NCBI GenBank assembly: GCA_949710005.1
Contig: OX453277.1
Location: 1,439,501-1,503,500, forward strand
Source of the DNA: Ricordea florida
Lineage: Eukaryota > Cnidaria > Anthozoa > Corallimorpharia > Ricordeidae
Reading direction: 5' to 3'
Length of the DNA stretch: 64,000 nt
Part shown: positions 23,834-33,478 of the stretch, one piece after another
Position numbering within the stretch: the first letter of the stretch is position 1
How the letters are laid out: the number at the start of each line of letters is the position of its first letter
The notes under the pieces: model-generated
The model's database searches: none
The model's input: only the letters and a program-made list of their open reading frames with translations
Told to the model about the DNA's origin: nothing
Program-made: the position numbers and the translations under genes

Positions 23834-23844
23834 GTCGCTTGTCG
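23664..23844 (-). mobile_element. Dispersed TIR-element copy forming GGT-B exon 1
   Basis: This segment matches the 191-bp nested element at 28573-28763 and 58850-59040 almost base for base, starting at the same terminal motif GAGGCCCTGTTAG and running to GGCCATGTCGCTTGTCG. The far TIR (CTAACAGGGCCTC) is missing here. The proposed coding exon 23664-23833 ends exactly on the first base of the TIR, and the GTAAGT donor is in the flank immediately outside. Compared with the other copies it has a short T-rich insertion after the TIR and one extra base mid-element, and it stays open in the coding frame. Confidence 0.8.
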
Positions 23845-25629
23845 TATCAGCACTGATTGAAGAGTAACATCCGAAAAATCCGATAACGTCCGAACCTTTG
23901 TCGGATAGTTTCGAAAGTTTGCAAAGAAGGTGACCCGAGGATGATGGACTAATGTTATAACTGAAGAGTATGATCGTGATTAGCTGGTCAATAGCCATGG
24001 CCAAGTTTCAAATACAATCACACAATAAACTGAGACAAATTATACCCAAACTTAACTTTCGTATTCCGGAACCTCGAATTGCTTTAATGAATATAAAAAT
24101 ATTTCCCAGACGACGTAACTCCATCAACGCTTCGGTGCTACAGTTTTACTGACGTTAGGCCTATTATTGTCTGATATTTAACAAATTGACGTCCGTTTTT
24201 TATGCGTCTGTCCTCTTATTGATGATAAATTGCGTCATAACATTGTCAAAGTGTTGTAGATCCACGAGCCGATAGGCGAGTGGATCTACAACAAACTTTG
24301 ACAATGTTATGACGCAATTTATCATCAATAAGAGGACAGACGCATAAAAAACTGACGTCAATTTGTTTTTTACAATAACAAAACGCGAAAAAGGTCAAAT
24401 GAAGACTTAAATGAAAAGAAAACGCAAGTAAACTCGAAAAATGCTGAATTTTATTTAAATTGCGCAATCAGGGCGCAACTATGCTCAATAACTTTTCTCG
24501 CCTTCTCATTGGCTTGTGACAACACGTAATACAATTTGATTGGGTAAAAATCTGACTGTTTGACAGCTCACTTATCACGCGAAAAAACCTTGCATAAATT
24601 AAAATTTTGTGTCTGTACTCCTATTGATGATAAAAATTAGCCAATCAGCGCGCGAGAATTCGCTCAGTTATTGTAAAATGTAAACTTGAAATCTTGTTTA
24701 CACTTTTTCTCCAGAGGAAAGATCACTGATGCGATCATAATCTCTGTCGCGTTTATTGATATAGACTTCTTCAAATTCGCATTAAGTTAGACACGAAGAA
24801 ACTTTTTAAAGACTGTTTATGCGTTTCGTTAGAACGCTCTGTCTGATTTCTATTCCCCTACGGCGTCAAAGGAGTACAAACTCCCATTTGCATGTGATTT
24901 TAAGGCGCGAGAAGTCGTTGTAGCGAAGCGACGGTCTAGGCGGATTGGCTTCTCAAACGGAGTTAGGAGTTTTCACAAGGAGCTGCTGGGTTATTAGTTC
25001 TACACTCCTCGGAGCTAAAATCCGACGCGAGTCACGCTTTTAACATTCTACCTTGTTTTTCGTCGTCTTTGGTTTCGTTTTATTTGTTCAATTTGTAGTA
25101 TTTTCGTATGTCTGACTCCGAACTTTCATGTGCGCCATTTTATAGTTTTTAGTGCCTTTGCTGTACAAACGGTCTGCCAGCTTGAGTTGGATAAAATAAC
25201 ATGAGAGATTTGGTCCTTCTACCCGCCTTAAATACATCATGCACTGTCAAACTGGTGAACTCCAGCACTGGGAATTGGAATTGCGGCATCGGGAAAGCGG
25301 CAATGTCAGCAGCCTTAGATTCTCAATAACTTTACATCCAGTTGCTGTTGTTCTAGACAGGTTTCTCACCCCACGATATGTAGTCAACTTGGTCGCTTTC
25401 ACTTGCATACGCGCATTATTTTTAGCGCGGGCTAGATCTAGAAGAAGCAGCAGAACTGCAAGTTGGCTGACTATTTTTATAAGTAATTGATTTATTGTAA
25501 ATAGGAAATAAGGTATGCTTACTTCTTTTCCATCGCAGAATCGTTTTCTGTCTCGACGCAGGTTCGCAAAAACTGATCGTTGCAAAGTTCCACTCTTTAG
25601 TTAATACACTTCACAACCTACTACCGAAA
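23845..25629. other. Interval upstream of GGT-B
   Basis: Apart from the palindrome at 24181-24366, no coding exon, RNA gene or simple repeat was recognised. A minus-strand frame at 25247-25585 has a hydrophobic stretch but no known motif and was not called. Confidence 0.4.
24181..24366. repeat. 186-bp near-perfect palindrome (MITE)
   Basis: Two arms of about 90 nt, from ACAAATTGACG at 24181 to its reverse complement CGTCAATTTGT ending at 24366, pair with only a few mismatches around the loop GAGCCGATAGGCGA. The inner arms read TTGTAGATCCAC and GTGGATCTACAA. The sequence would form a long hairpin. Confidence 0.85.
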
Positions 25630-25745
25630 CAGGTAGACCGCGAATTGAAAGACAAGACAAGCGTGGCGGCTGATTTCGGCGCTAAACGGCAACGATTTTG
25701 GTCACGTGGCTTTGTTTGTGAAACCAAAAAGGTGAACGCATCTGG
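25630..25745 (+). repeat. Left arm of a 7-kb-spaced inverted repeat
   Basis: From CGAAACAGGTAGACCGCGAA to about GGTGAACGCA this is roughly 80% identical to the reverse complement of 32632-32745; the block TTTTGGTCACGTGGCTT is exact in both. The pair may be the termini of a large, nested DNA transposon. Confidence 0.55.
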
Positions 25746-25803
25746 TCACATTCCTGTGCGTGATTGAACAATGGCGTATTCTGTAAATAGCAAAGGGCGA
25801 ACT

Positions 25804-26019
25804 CTAATTCGTGGGAAATCCATAGATGAAATTTAACGTGTTCTCATCATTTGTATACTGCACCCGCAGTTCTGCGTCAGGTATAAATTCTAAACTTTGA
25901 ATTTTAGCTCTAATGACTTGCATGAGATCCTCAAAAGTTAATATGGGCTCTTCCGTGAAGATCACCTCACATCTATCCTCTTTCGGAATGTTATAGAAAA
26001 CTGTAACTAGACGCTCCAC
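25804..26019 (-). CDS. Hypothetical 71-residue ORF
   Basis: An ATG-to-stop frame with a plausible, mostly acidic composition and the look of a small alpha/beta domain (PILTFEDLMQVIRAKIQ, then ELRVQYTNDENTL). No family was recognised; a PB1- or ubiquitin-like fold is only a guess. It lies just inside the left arm of the 25.6/32.7-kb inverted repeat, so it may belong to a transposon. It could also be a first exon of a longer gene. Confidence 0.3.
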   Translation of the reverse strand: MERLVTVFYNIPKEDRCEVIFTEEPILTFEDLMQVIRAKIQSLEFIPDAELRVQYTNDENTLNFIYGFPTN

Positions 26020-26756
26020 GTAGCGTTAACTCGGGCTTGCTTGGTTCGTGTATTGTGAAGCTTCTGTGCTTTTAGTTTACTGCTAAACTTGGTTTATGAA
26101 AGTGCAAAATTGGAGTGAACCGACGTACTTATTCAAGATACGGAACGCCACGCCGCGCGCAAAACGCCGCAGAATGCTCGAAGTTGGCACCACAGGCAGC
26201 CCAAGCTGTTTATCTGTTGGTTTATAAGCTGCGATACAAGCTACTAAAATATGATCTTACTCAATAGAAGTTATGGAATCATTAGTAATTGTGCGTTACA
26301 AAATTGTTTAAATCGTAAATAAAGCCGTATTTCACGGTTTTTCTTAAAATTCCCATTCCCTGTACTAAAAAGAAAATGATGATGGATATGCTGTTATGTG
26401 ATTGGTTTATAGGGTATTAATTATGATGCAATCGCTTATATGTAATGAAATGGAAATGCCAACTTTTTGTGTGGAGAATACTGAACTGATTCAGAACCAC
26501 GGCACCCACTTTGAACCTTGAGATGGGAGGCAGAGGCTGCGAAATGATAGGTGTAAATACCAACAAACACTTTTATTTATACGAATCATGGAAATGGGCA
26601 AAAAGTTCTTTTCAAAAACTGTAAAAAAAGGCTTTTGTTTATATTTATTAGTATTTCTAGGCATGAGTTTAGTAGTACAAACATATTTTGAAATACTGAA
26701 GGGATCTTTACTACGGATGTCATCGCACTGTCTTTTCGAGACAGAAAACACGCCGC

Positions 26757-27034
26757 ATTTTTGTGTCATAGCGTCTACTGTGTGTACGCACCGTAAAACG
26801 TCGATGTTTAACTCTACATTCCTTTACGCATTCCAATATTGAATAACGAATCGAAGGTAAAACACTTCATTTCTTCATTTCGGACGAAAGATTTTGTCCA
26901 TTTTCCTTCCATTGTCTTGTCTACTCTAAATCTACAGGAATATTTATTAGCTGCGCTTTTCCCACATGAAAACCGCAAAGGAATGTAGAGATAAACATCG
27001 ACGTTTTTCGGCGACATTAGACGCTATGACACAA
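26757..27034. mobile_element. 278-bp inverted-repeat element
   Basis: The left end TTGTGTCATAGCGTCT and the right end AGACGCTATGACACAA are reverse complements. Pairing continues inward through AAACGTCGATGTTTA and CTCTACATTCCTTT for about 75 nt per arm. The element abuts the 3' end of the Helentron copy at 27035, with no spacer. Confidence 0.65.
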
Positions 27035-27394
27035 TCAAAGTAGGGCTATGGTGAACTCGTGGATATGTTTACAAAACAGAGAAAAAAGAAATAATTTTAA
27101 AATTAACGAGGTGTTTTTTTCAGAGTTGTGATTGAATGAAATTGAAAATAATTTTAATAATCTATAATCACAACATAAAAGTGACCAGGGAGCTGAGTAG
27201 CTTTTTGAAATAAACATACAGTGAGTACATGACGCCAATCATTTGACTGCACTAGGCATCAGTTATAAGGCAGGTGGCAAGCATACAGTTGTCAAAAAAT
27301 TTGATAACTTAACATAAGGGGACAGGATTAAATGGCACTGAAACCAAAAGTAGTTCTGGTATCCTGCTGCTCACTGTCTGTGAGTTCAAAGTTT

Positions 27395-27589
27395 CTAACA
27401 CATGTAACAGGGTCCTTCTGAATAAGGTCTGAATTTTGTTGCCATGACATTGTCAATTTTATCATCATTATAGTTTTTGTTGTCTACAAGTCTATTCAGT
27501 GTTTTCAACAGAAATATCCACCTTGATTCTGCAGCTGATAATGAACAAAACCATGTAGGATTGCCCAGCTGACGAATCATACGAAACAA
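27395..27589 (-). pseudogene. Helitron-like N-terminal domain fragment
   Basis: The segment LGNPTWFCSLSAAESRWIFL followed by NRLVDNKNY matches the Helitron-like N-terminal motif (GxPTxFxTLSAAExxW). After a frameshift, QKDPVTC continues the motif in another frame. The same broken segment is present in the second copy near 57750-57900, so the lesion predates amplification. Confidence 0.65.
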
Positions 27590-28572
27590 GTCTTTCTTGC
27601 ATTTTTGTAAAGTATGTTAGTGATGATCTTAAAATCCTTAAGACTCTCAATCCTTTATCAAGTTGAATTAGTTTATTTACATTATCATCTCATTTTAGGT
27701 TATCAGTGGTATATATATTCAGGGTTGCACTTAAAAGGCTGAATCACACTTACCATCATTAATACAGCAATACATCTTTGTTTTTATCCTTATAACTTCT
27801 TGTTTTTACAATGTAAATATGATGAGTCACACAACAGTAAGCAAAACAGGTAAGCCTATTTTTCCAACATGTCTACTTCAACACAATCTAGTTCACTTCA
27901 AGGTAAATTCGGAAATCAATAGACAGAAAACTTTTCATTGTAACGGCTTGTGGTGTTTTGTATATAATATAACGCTTAATACATTTTCTACATGACTTAC
28001 TCTTTTCGAACCCTTTAATGACTTTCTTACATTGTAATCTTCATGGTTCTCCGTCACGGCATGCGCCTCCGTATTTAATGGTAAACGTTGACAAACTTCT
28101 TGACCGTCCCAATACTTCTCCAACTCCATTCCTGTTAGTACTAACACTTAAATCAGTAGCAAAGTCCTCCATGCGATGTTTCTTATCCTGGTTGGCGACA
28201 GAAGTTCTTCGGTTTCACATCATGGATTCGCCAATTTATTCTGTTTTCAGTCAGAGTCGTTTCGTTTAACAACAAGTGCTCATTTCGCTCATAAAAGTTC
28301 TCATTCAAGTGCTCATTTCGCTCTATGAGTTCTCATCAAAGCTTACTACATTAGCAAGAGATTTTCTCATCTTCAGATCACTTTCGAGCCAACTGAAATT
28401 CATATACTGCTTGTAATCCTGGGGGCGGTCAACGTCGGAAGAGCGAATAGTTATCATCTGGTCACGTTTAGCGCCTGGCCGAGTCAAAGGCTCGTAAAAT
28501 TCAGTCTCCAAGTTGGCCATTGTCCTAACTGGAAACATTTAAACTCCTTTTGATTTTAGTAAGACCGATAAT

Positions 28573-28763
28573 GAGGCCCTGTTAGTGAGGTTCTTTATGT
28601 CGCGCGTCTCAGTTTCAAACCTTTTCATGTCGCAATTTCCGAAGGTCGAAGGTCGCTGTCGTAATTTCCCGTGAGCGGCTCGTCTTTCGTCGCCATTTCA
28701 GCTCCTACATGTTGCCGTTTCAAGGCCATGTCGCTTGTCGAAATTTACCCCTAATAGGGCCTC
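28573..28763. mobile_element. Nested 191-bp TIR element in Helentron copy 1
   Basis: Terminal inverted repeats GAGGCCCTGTTAG and CTAATAGGGCCTC (one mismatch). The flanks are GATAAT and GCTAAT, so the target duplication was probably GCTAAT, which is intact in copy 2. The interior is the same sequence as GGT-B exon 1 but carries a 1-base deletion that breaks that reading frame. Confidence 0.75.
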
Positions 28764-28936
28764 GCTAATCGTCCTCTTAAGCTACAAAATCATTACAAAC
28801 TCTGGCAACGGTACGATACACTTTCAGCGTGAAATTTCGGCAACAGACTTCGGTGACTTCGGTCACGACATTTGTCGTCTTTATATCGGTGCCCCCGAGT
28901 TCTATCCGACTAATTACGAAGTGTGTCTACACTGGA

Positions 28937-28965
28937 GTGAGTGAGTGAGTGAGTGAGTGAGTGAC
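28937..28965. repeat. (GAGT)n microsatellite
   Basis: About seven GAGT units near the 5' end of Helentron copy 1; the same tract is longer in copy 2 (59215-59269). Confidence 0.95.
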
Positions 28966-29474
28966 AATTTGCATATCGGAGTCCCCACAAAAACTCGCAA
29001 ATACGCTTCGCGTATCCACGAGTTAAAAACGGAGCGTGTTTTTCGTTTTCGAAAAGACAGTTCGCTGACATCCATAGTAGAAGATAATACTTTTTCCTTG
29101 TAAAGTTGAGCTATCTAGTACTAGGGTTTTCCTATCACCTTGTAAAGTGGACCTTACAGAAAAAAAGAAATATAAATAAAAATAATGGAGGGAAAACGCC
29201 AGCAATTAATGAAAGGACAAATTATTATTACAGTGACTTGAAATCCACATTAAAAATCCTGTTTTCCCACTCTGGTTCCTTAAAATCAAGGTCTCCAAAG
29301 ATATCCTGCTTTCAGTTAAATCAGACAGTTGTCCCTGATATACTTCTTTAAGGGTCACATTTATATTAGTGCCGAAAATAGTAACAGTTTCAGTTATTTT
29401 GAGAGATGTTAAATGATGTTCACTATCCATTGTCTTGATGCAAATGAATATATGAAGGACCATATATTTGAACA

Positions 29475-30404
29475 TTAATCAATTAATGTTACTACATCCA
29501 TTGTCTTGTTAAGCTGAGATCCATTTTGAATGATTGCACCTAAAGTGTTTGAGTTCCAGTAACTGCAAGGTGAAATAATTGAGTAACATATAGAATAAAG
29601 AGCTATTGCAAAACAGTGTTTTTTGAAACAGATATGTTGATCTGATGTATTTAAGGCATCTTTTACATTGGTGTCAATTGCCATGTCATATTGGTATTTT
29701 CTAATTTTTAGACCTTTTAATTCATACACATCAGTTCCTCCATACAAGCTTTGAAAATATTGCACTAAGTTGTGCATAGATGATATATCCAATAATACAC
29801 ATGATCCTTGAGGATGACTTTTACCATAAATATCTCGAGCATGAGAGTCAAACACTTTAAAATGGCCATCATCAGCACAATATGTAATACCGATAGCAAT
29901 ACAGCCAACTGTTAAAATAAATGACCTATATTGTTGTGATATCAATGAACCAAAAGCTCTCTGCAGGCTCGTACAGTATTGATATCCCTCAATGCTAGGT
30001 TCACCATGTACATTACCTGTGTAGCTTTCAGTGTATTCTAGCTGGTAGTTTTCCTCTAATACTGTAAGCATTGTTGGTAATTCTGTTAGCAGTAAAAATG
30101 ATTGTCTTGCCAGTTGTGATAAACTGCTATAGAGTTGATCCCCAATATACATGATTTGTATTAAGTCATCAGAGTTGTTTATTCCTTTCACGCTGTGGTA
30201 TATTAAAGCACATAAGCTCATTGCAACACACTGTTGTCCTGCATTTTGTTCAAATACAACAACATCTCCTTGACTATATAGGATATAGGAAAAGAACCTT
30301 CGGTATTTTAGATATTTCTTTCCATGTTTATCCGCACTTGAACTGGAACGATATCTCGTTTTGAGGTCGACTTTTCTTTTTCTAAAAACTGTCTTCCTTC
30401 TCAT
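29475..30404 (-). CDS. Peptidase C76-like transposon protein
   Basis: Intact 309-codon frame. A basic N-terminus (residues 1-40) is followed by a domain with the putative nucleophile Cys in NAGQQCVAMSLCALIYH (about residue 58), then a conserved middle (IGDQLYSSLSQLARQ, LLTELP), and an Asp-x-His pair in FKVFDSHARD followed by HPQGSCVLLDI. This is the pattern of the C76 cysteine peptidase domain (tegument-type deubiquitinase fold) found in metazoan Helitron/Helentron polyproteins. It is therefore read as mobile-element coding sequence and not a host gene. It lies 450 bp upstream of Helentron copy 1 in the same orientation but outside that copy's termini. It has no in-frame stop and might still be expressed. 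Confidence 0.6.
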   Translation of the reverse strand: MRRKTVFRKRKVDLKTRYRSSSSADKHGKKYLKYRRFFSYILYSQGDVVVFEQNAGQQCVAMSLCALIYHSVKGINNSDDLIQIMYIGDQLYSSLSQLARQSFLLLTELPTMLTVLEENYQLEYTESYTGNVHGEPSIEGYQYCTSLQRAFGSLISQQYRSFILTVGCIAIGITYCADDGHFKVFDSHARDIYGKSHPQGSCVLLDISSMHNLVQYFQSLYGGTDVYELKGLKIRKYQYDMAIDTNVKDALNTSDQHICFKKHCFAIALYSICYSIISPCSYWNSNTLGAIIQNGSQLNKTMDVVTLID

Positions 30405-30734
30405 TTTTTGTACAAACCTGACAGCTGTTTTGTGTCTACTTTTCTTTGGTTTTCCAATATTTTTAATAAGACTATAAACTTTCGATGACTTTGGTATATT
30501 TTAATTAAACGACTCCGTACATATCTCCGTAGCTTTCTGCTTTTTATGAGAGAGACGTTTTAACATATTCACCGGTGCTTGGTGCACGATCACGTTTATA
30601 GCCATGGCATTCACATACAACACGAGTACAATTATAATATACATACTTTGCATAACGCGATCTGAATTCCTGTACTTTTATTGAAACTATAACATCATTT
30701 TGTTCATGTACATTTGTAAAATTCATAACGTTTT

Positions 30735-31145
30735 CTAATATATCACAGTCAGCAAGAATATTGTAATCATGTCATCTGCTAAGCACATGCAACTGCACAC
30801 GTAGTGTAAACCAATATTCGCGATCGCTTGTACAATAATAGTAGTGATTAAGTAAGCAATATCAAATCGTACTCTACAACTGTTGAACAAAATAAAAGTT
30901 AGCAAAAGAATCAGGATATTGAACATAAAAGTTAAGTTTTGATATTTACGATTCAAGCTCCTTTGTTGACTCTCGTCTTTATCCAATATGGCGATTTGCT
31001 TGTCGTTGCTGTTAGCCTGATCTTTCAAGTTCTTGTCATGAAGATTATTGATTTTTCCAACATCTGAGGTGTTCATTTTAGAGTCATTGTTTGTTTTTAA
31101 GTCAGCAGTCATAGTTTTGTCAGTGTTCTCATAGGTTGAATTCAT
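30735..31145 (-). CDS. Uncharacterised ORF with membrane segments
   Basis: From the ATG at 31145 it encodes 136 residues. The first part is polar and Asn/Asp/Lys-rich; it is followed by a hydrophobic segment ([15 protein letters not shown]) and a second hydrophobic region near the C-terminus with two Cys (CSCMC). Upstream, the frame runs into the long-TIR element inserted at 31218, so the original N-terminus may have been separated. No family was recognised; it may be part of a transposon. Confidence 0.3.
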   Translation of the reverse strand: MNSTYENTDKTMTADLKTNNDSKMNTSDVGKINNLHDKNLKDQANSNDKQIAILDKDESQQRSLNRKYQNLTFMFNILILLLTFILFNSCRVRFDIAYLITTIIVQAIANIGLHYVCSCMCLADDMITIFLLTVIY

Positions 31146-31217
31146 ATATGGCTCATTTGTTATCTCGTAAGATCTTGTATGAACTTTGCTAATTTGGCTA
31201 GCTTTCAGGCTATAGAA

Positions 31218-32194
31218 GGGATGTCGGTCGTTTCGCATATAAGTCGTTTCGCATACAAGTCGATTCGCATACATCGAGGTCGTTTCGCATACAAGGTCTT
31301 GGTCGATTCGCATACATCGAAGTCGTTTCGCCGACACGATCTTGGTCGATTCGCATACATCGAAAAAGTGCAAAATGCATTGAAAAAGTTCTCATAAACA
31401 CTCTAACAAGATAGCTATAGGACAGAGAAATCTTAACCTCAACCCGGCGATGTACACGTGTTGTTATTATGTATCGTGCGTTATTTCTGTTCGGCACAGC
31501 GAACGCGTTGACAGCGCGTAGACTAAGTTCAAGTTTAACTTGCCATGCACTATATCTAGAAGAATTTTGTTATGTTGTTTAAATGCTTTTCGCGGTTTGA
31601 TACTAAGCCCGGCCACAAAATATCCAACATAATATTGCTCGCGTTGATAAAAAATGGTCAAGCAACTCTTAAAAAGCGAAAACATTTTTCAGCAAGCCTA
31701 ATCCACTTTAAGCTAATTTTCAGAACACCAAAGAGCGCTTGGTTGTTTATTTTTATTTTGGCATTCATGCATTGCAAACAGTAATCAGAAAAACAGAAAA
31801 AAATTTTGAGCATGTAACTAAAACTTTAAAAGTTGGTCAATTTACCCCCTCAAAATTCTATTAAACCACCTTAAGGTTAAAATCACGCAATAACAGTTTT
31901 ATAGTGTAAACAAACGTATTTAATGCCTTCTAAACTCGCGAGATGCACAACACGCGCATATCGCCGGGTTGAGGTTAAGTTTATTTCTCTGTCCTATAGC
32001 TATCTTGTTAGAGTGTTTATGAGGACTTTTTCAATGTATTTTGCACTTTTTCGATGTATGCGAATCGACCAAGATCGTGTCGGCGAAACGACTTCGATGT
32101 ATGCGAATCGACCAAGACCTTGTATGCGAAACGACCTCGATGTATGCGAATCGACTTGTATGCGAAACGACTTGTATGCGAAACGACCGGCTTC
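31218..32194. mobile_element. 977-bp long-TIR element with internal subrepeats
   Basis: The two ends, about 31218-31480 and 31930-32194, are near-perfect inverted repeats of roughly 260 bp. Each arm starts with seven alternating units of the type GTCGTTTCGCATACA and GTCGATTCGCATACAT. The unique centre of about 450 bp has no recognisable gene. The element is flanked by the 8-bp direct repeat CTATAGAA (31210-31217 and 32195-32202), as expected for an 8-bp-duplicating superfamily such as hAT. The class is inferred. Confidence 0.8.
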
Positions 32195-32487
32195 CTATAG
32201 AATTCGTGGATCGACCCATTCCGAAAACGCTCAACTTCTTTTGGTGTGGGCCTACCACGAATGGTGTGTGGATCTGTAGTGAGATATGAGCGTAAAATTC
32301 ATGATTCTTTCGAAAATCTTCCTCAGAAAACGCTGCATTGCATACCAAACTCGACTGCCGAAGACCAAACACGTCGCATAGTCGCATGCCGCATGCACGA
32401 TTAGTCATCCCTAGTTTCCACGCTCTCCACGAGGAACGCCTGGGACCATGACCCCCCATTTGGCGACCAAACCGCTAGCATTTTTAG

Positions 32488-32519
32488 ACTCGGGCTTTGC
32501 TTTGTAAGCAAGCCCGAGT
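32488..32519. repeat. Short palindrome
   Basis: ACTCGGGCTT(TG) and its near-exact partner AAGCCCGAGT form a hairpin of about 32 nt. Confidence 0.6.
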
Positions 32520-32631
32520 AATTAATTTGCAGCATTGTAGGCTCCCATCATTGATTGACTCCGAAGTGCGAACAACAACTGAACCGACGAAGTCAACAAA
32601 AAAGTCAACAAAGGAGAAAGGAATGTGTGCA

Positions 32632-32745
32632 CGTGCTTTCACCTTTTGGATTTGACAAACTAAGCCACGTGACCAAAATCTTTGACGTTTGGCGCCAAAG
32701 TCAACTGTCGCGCTTGTCTTTGAATTCGCAGTCTACCTGTTTCGA
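32632..32745 (-). repeat. Right arm of a 7-kb-spaced inverted repeat
   Basis: Reverse complement of about 25630-25745 at roughly 80% identity, sharing AAGCCACGTGACCAAAA exactly. The outer boundaries coincide at ACCTGTTTCG; no target duplication was seen outside it. Confidence 0.55.
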
Positions 32746-33055
32746 AAGTATCATCAGTTGGATTTTCATCGCCAATGTGCTTCCATTGTGTGGAATGTAG
32801 TACATTGAAGTTTCAGAATTTGCAACGGACGCATACTCTCCGCTGCGAAGTTTCCTGGAAAAAGCAATGCTTTACCGAGCCGTCTCCCCTAGTTGGCTTT
32901 TATGCGTTAGGTAATTAACTTGACCGGAGGGGACTAGGTTCGGATTATGCTATAAACTGAGGGAGGGGTCGGTAGACTCAGTACGAACAAGTCATTTAAT
33001 CAGTTCTCAGCCTCTAGCATTAATTGTTATACCCATTTGGCGGCTTTTCGTTTCT

Positions 33056-33478
33056 GAGGGTCTGAATGGGGGTACCTCGATAACACGAAACACTTTATTT
33101 TTTGGCTTTGTAATATGAAACAGTTAAATGTTAGGCAGTTTAAAAATAACATTAAAAAATTCTGTGAAACAGTTATTTCTTTCCAGAAAGAAGCAAAAGC
33201 GGTTCCAAAAAGACCAATATTATTTTGTTTAGTATCAAGGAGTTTCTTGCCATTTTACGACAATTCCGGATTATCTCAGAAGATTTCCGAAGGTTGCCGA
33301 ACATTTCCGAAGACTAACGAAGGGGTCCGACTATTGCCGAAGAGGTGAAAAGAATCTTCCAAACACTTAACAGTATTTTCTTCGGAAACAGTAAACAGGA
33401 AAGAATTGGCCAATTTAACAGCAAACACTAAAAATTATGGGAAAATAACACCAAACAGTAAACCCCATTCAGACCCTC
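33056..33478. mobile_element. TIR element, 423 bp
   Basis: Perfect 16-bp terminal repeats GAGGGTCTGAATGGGG and CCCCATTCAGACCCTC. The 8 bp outside each end (TCGTTTCT and ACGTTTCT) match at seven positions, so an 8-bp target duplication is likely. A 77-codon frame inside has no known motif. Confidence 0.7.

Larger units (their letters stand above)
27035..29029 (-). mobile_element. Helentron/Helitron2-like element, copy 1
   Basis: Collinear with 57398-59334 from TCAAAGTAGG to CCACGAGTTAAAAA, which defines both ends. AACTCGTGGATA at 27054-27065 is subterminal, and its exact reverse complement at 29013-29024 is essentially terminal. These asymmetric inverted repeats, with insertion into T-runs, are the signature of Helentrons. 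A hairpin (ATACGC-TTC-GCGTAT) lies at the 29-kb end. Degraded coding remnants read on the minus strand, including a Helitron N-terminal-type segment at 27395-27589. A nested 191-bp TIR element sits at 28573-28763. No intact Rep or helicase is present, so the element is non-autonomous or decayed. Confidence 0.7.

Noticed and set aside
25247..25585. 112-codon minus-strand frame with a leucine-rich hydrophobic stretch
   Set aside because: No known motif, overlaps an equally long plus-strand frame, and no splice partner was found.
28323..28538. 71-codon minus-strand frame within Helentron copy 1, partly kept in copy 2
   Set aside because: Could be a captured host exon, but it is diverged between copies and unrecognised, so it was not listed as a gene.
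32270..32459. Minus-strand segment reading VCNAAFSEEDF, reminiscent of the C-terminal part of a THAP domain
   Set aside because: Only one short motif, no zinc-binding C2CH pattern and no AVPTF-type end; too weak to call, though it would fit a P-element-like host for the 25.6-32.7 kb composite.
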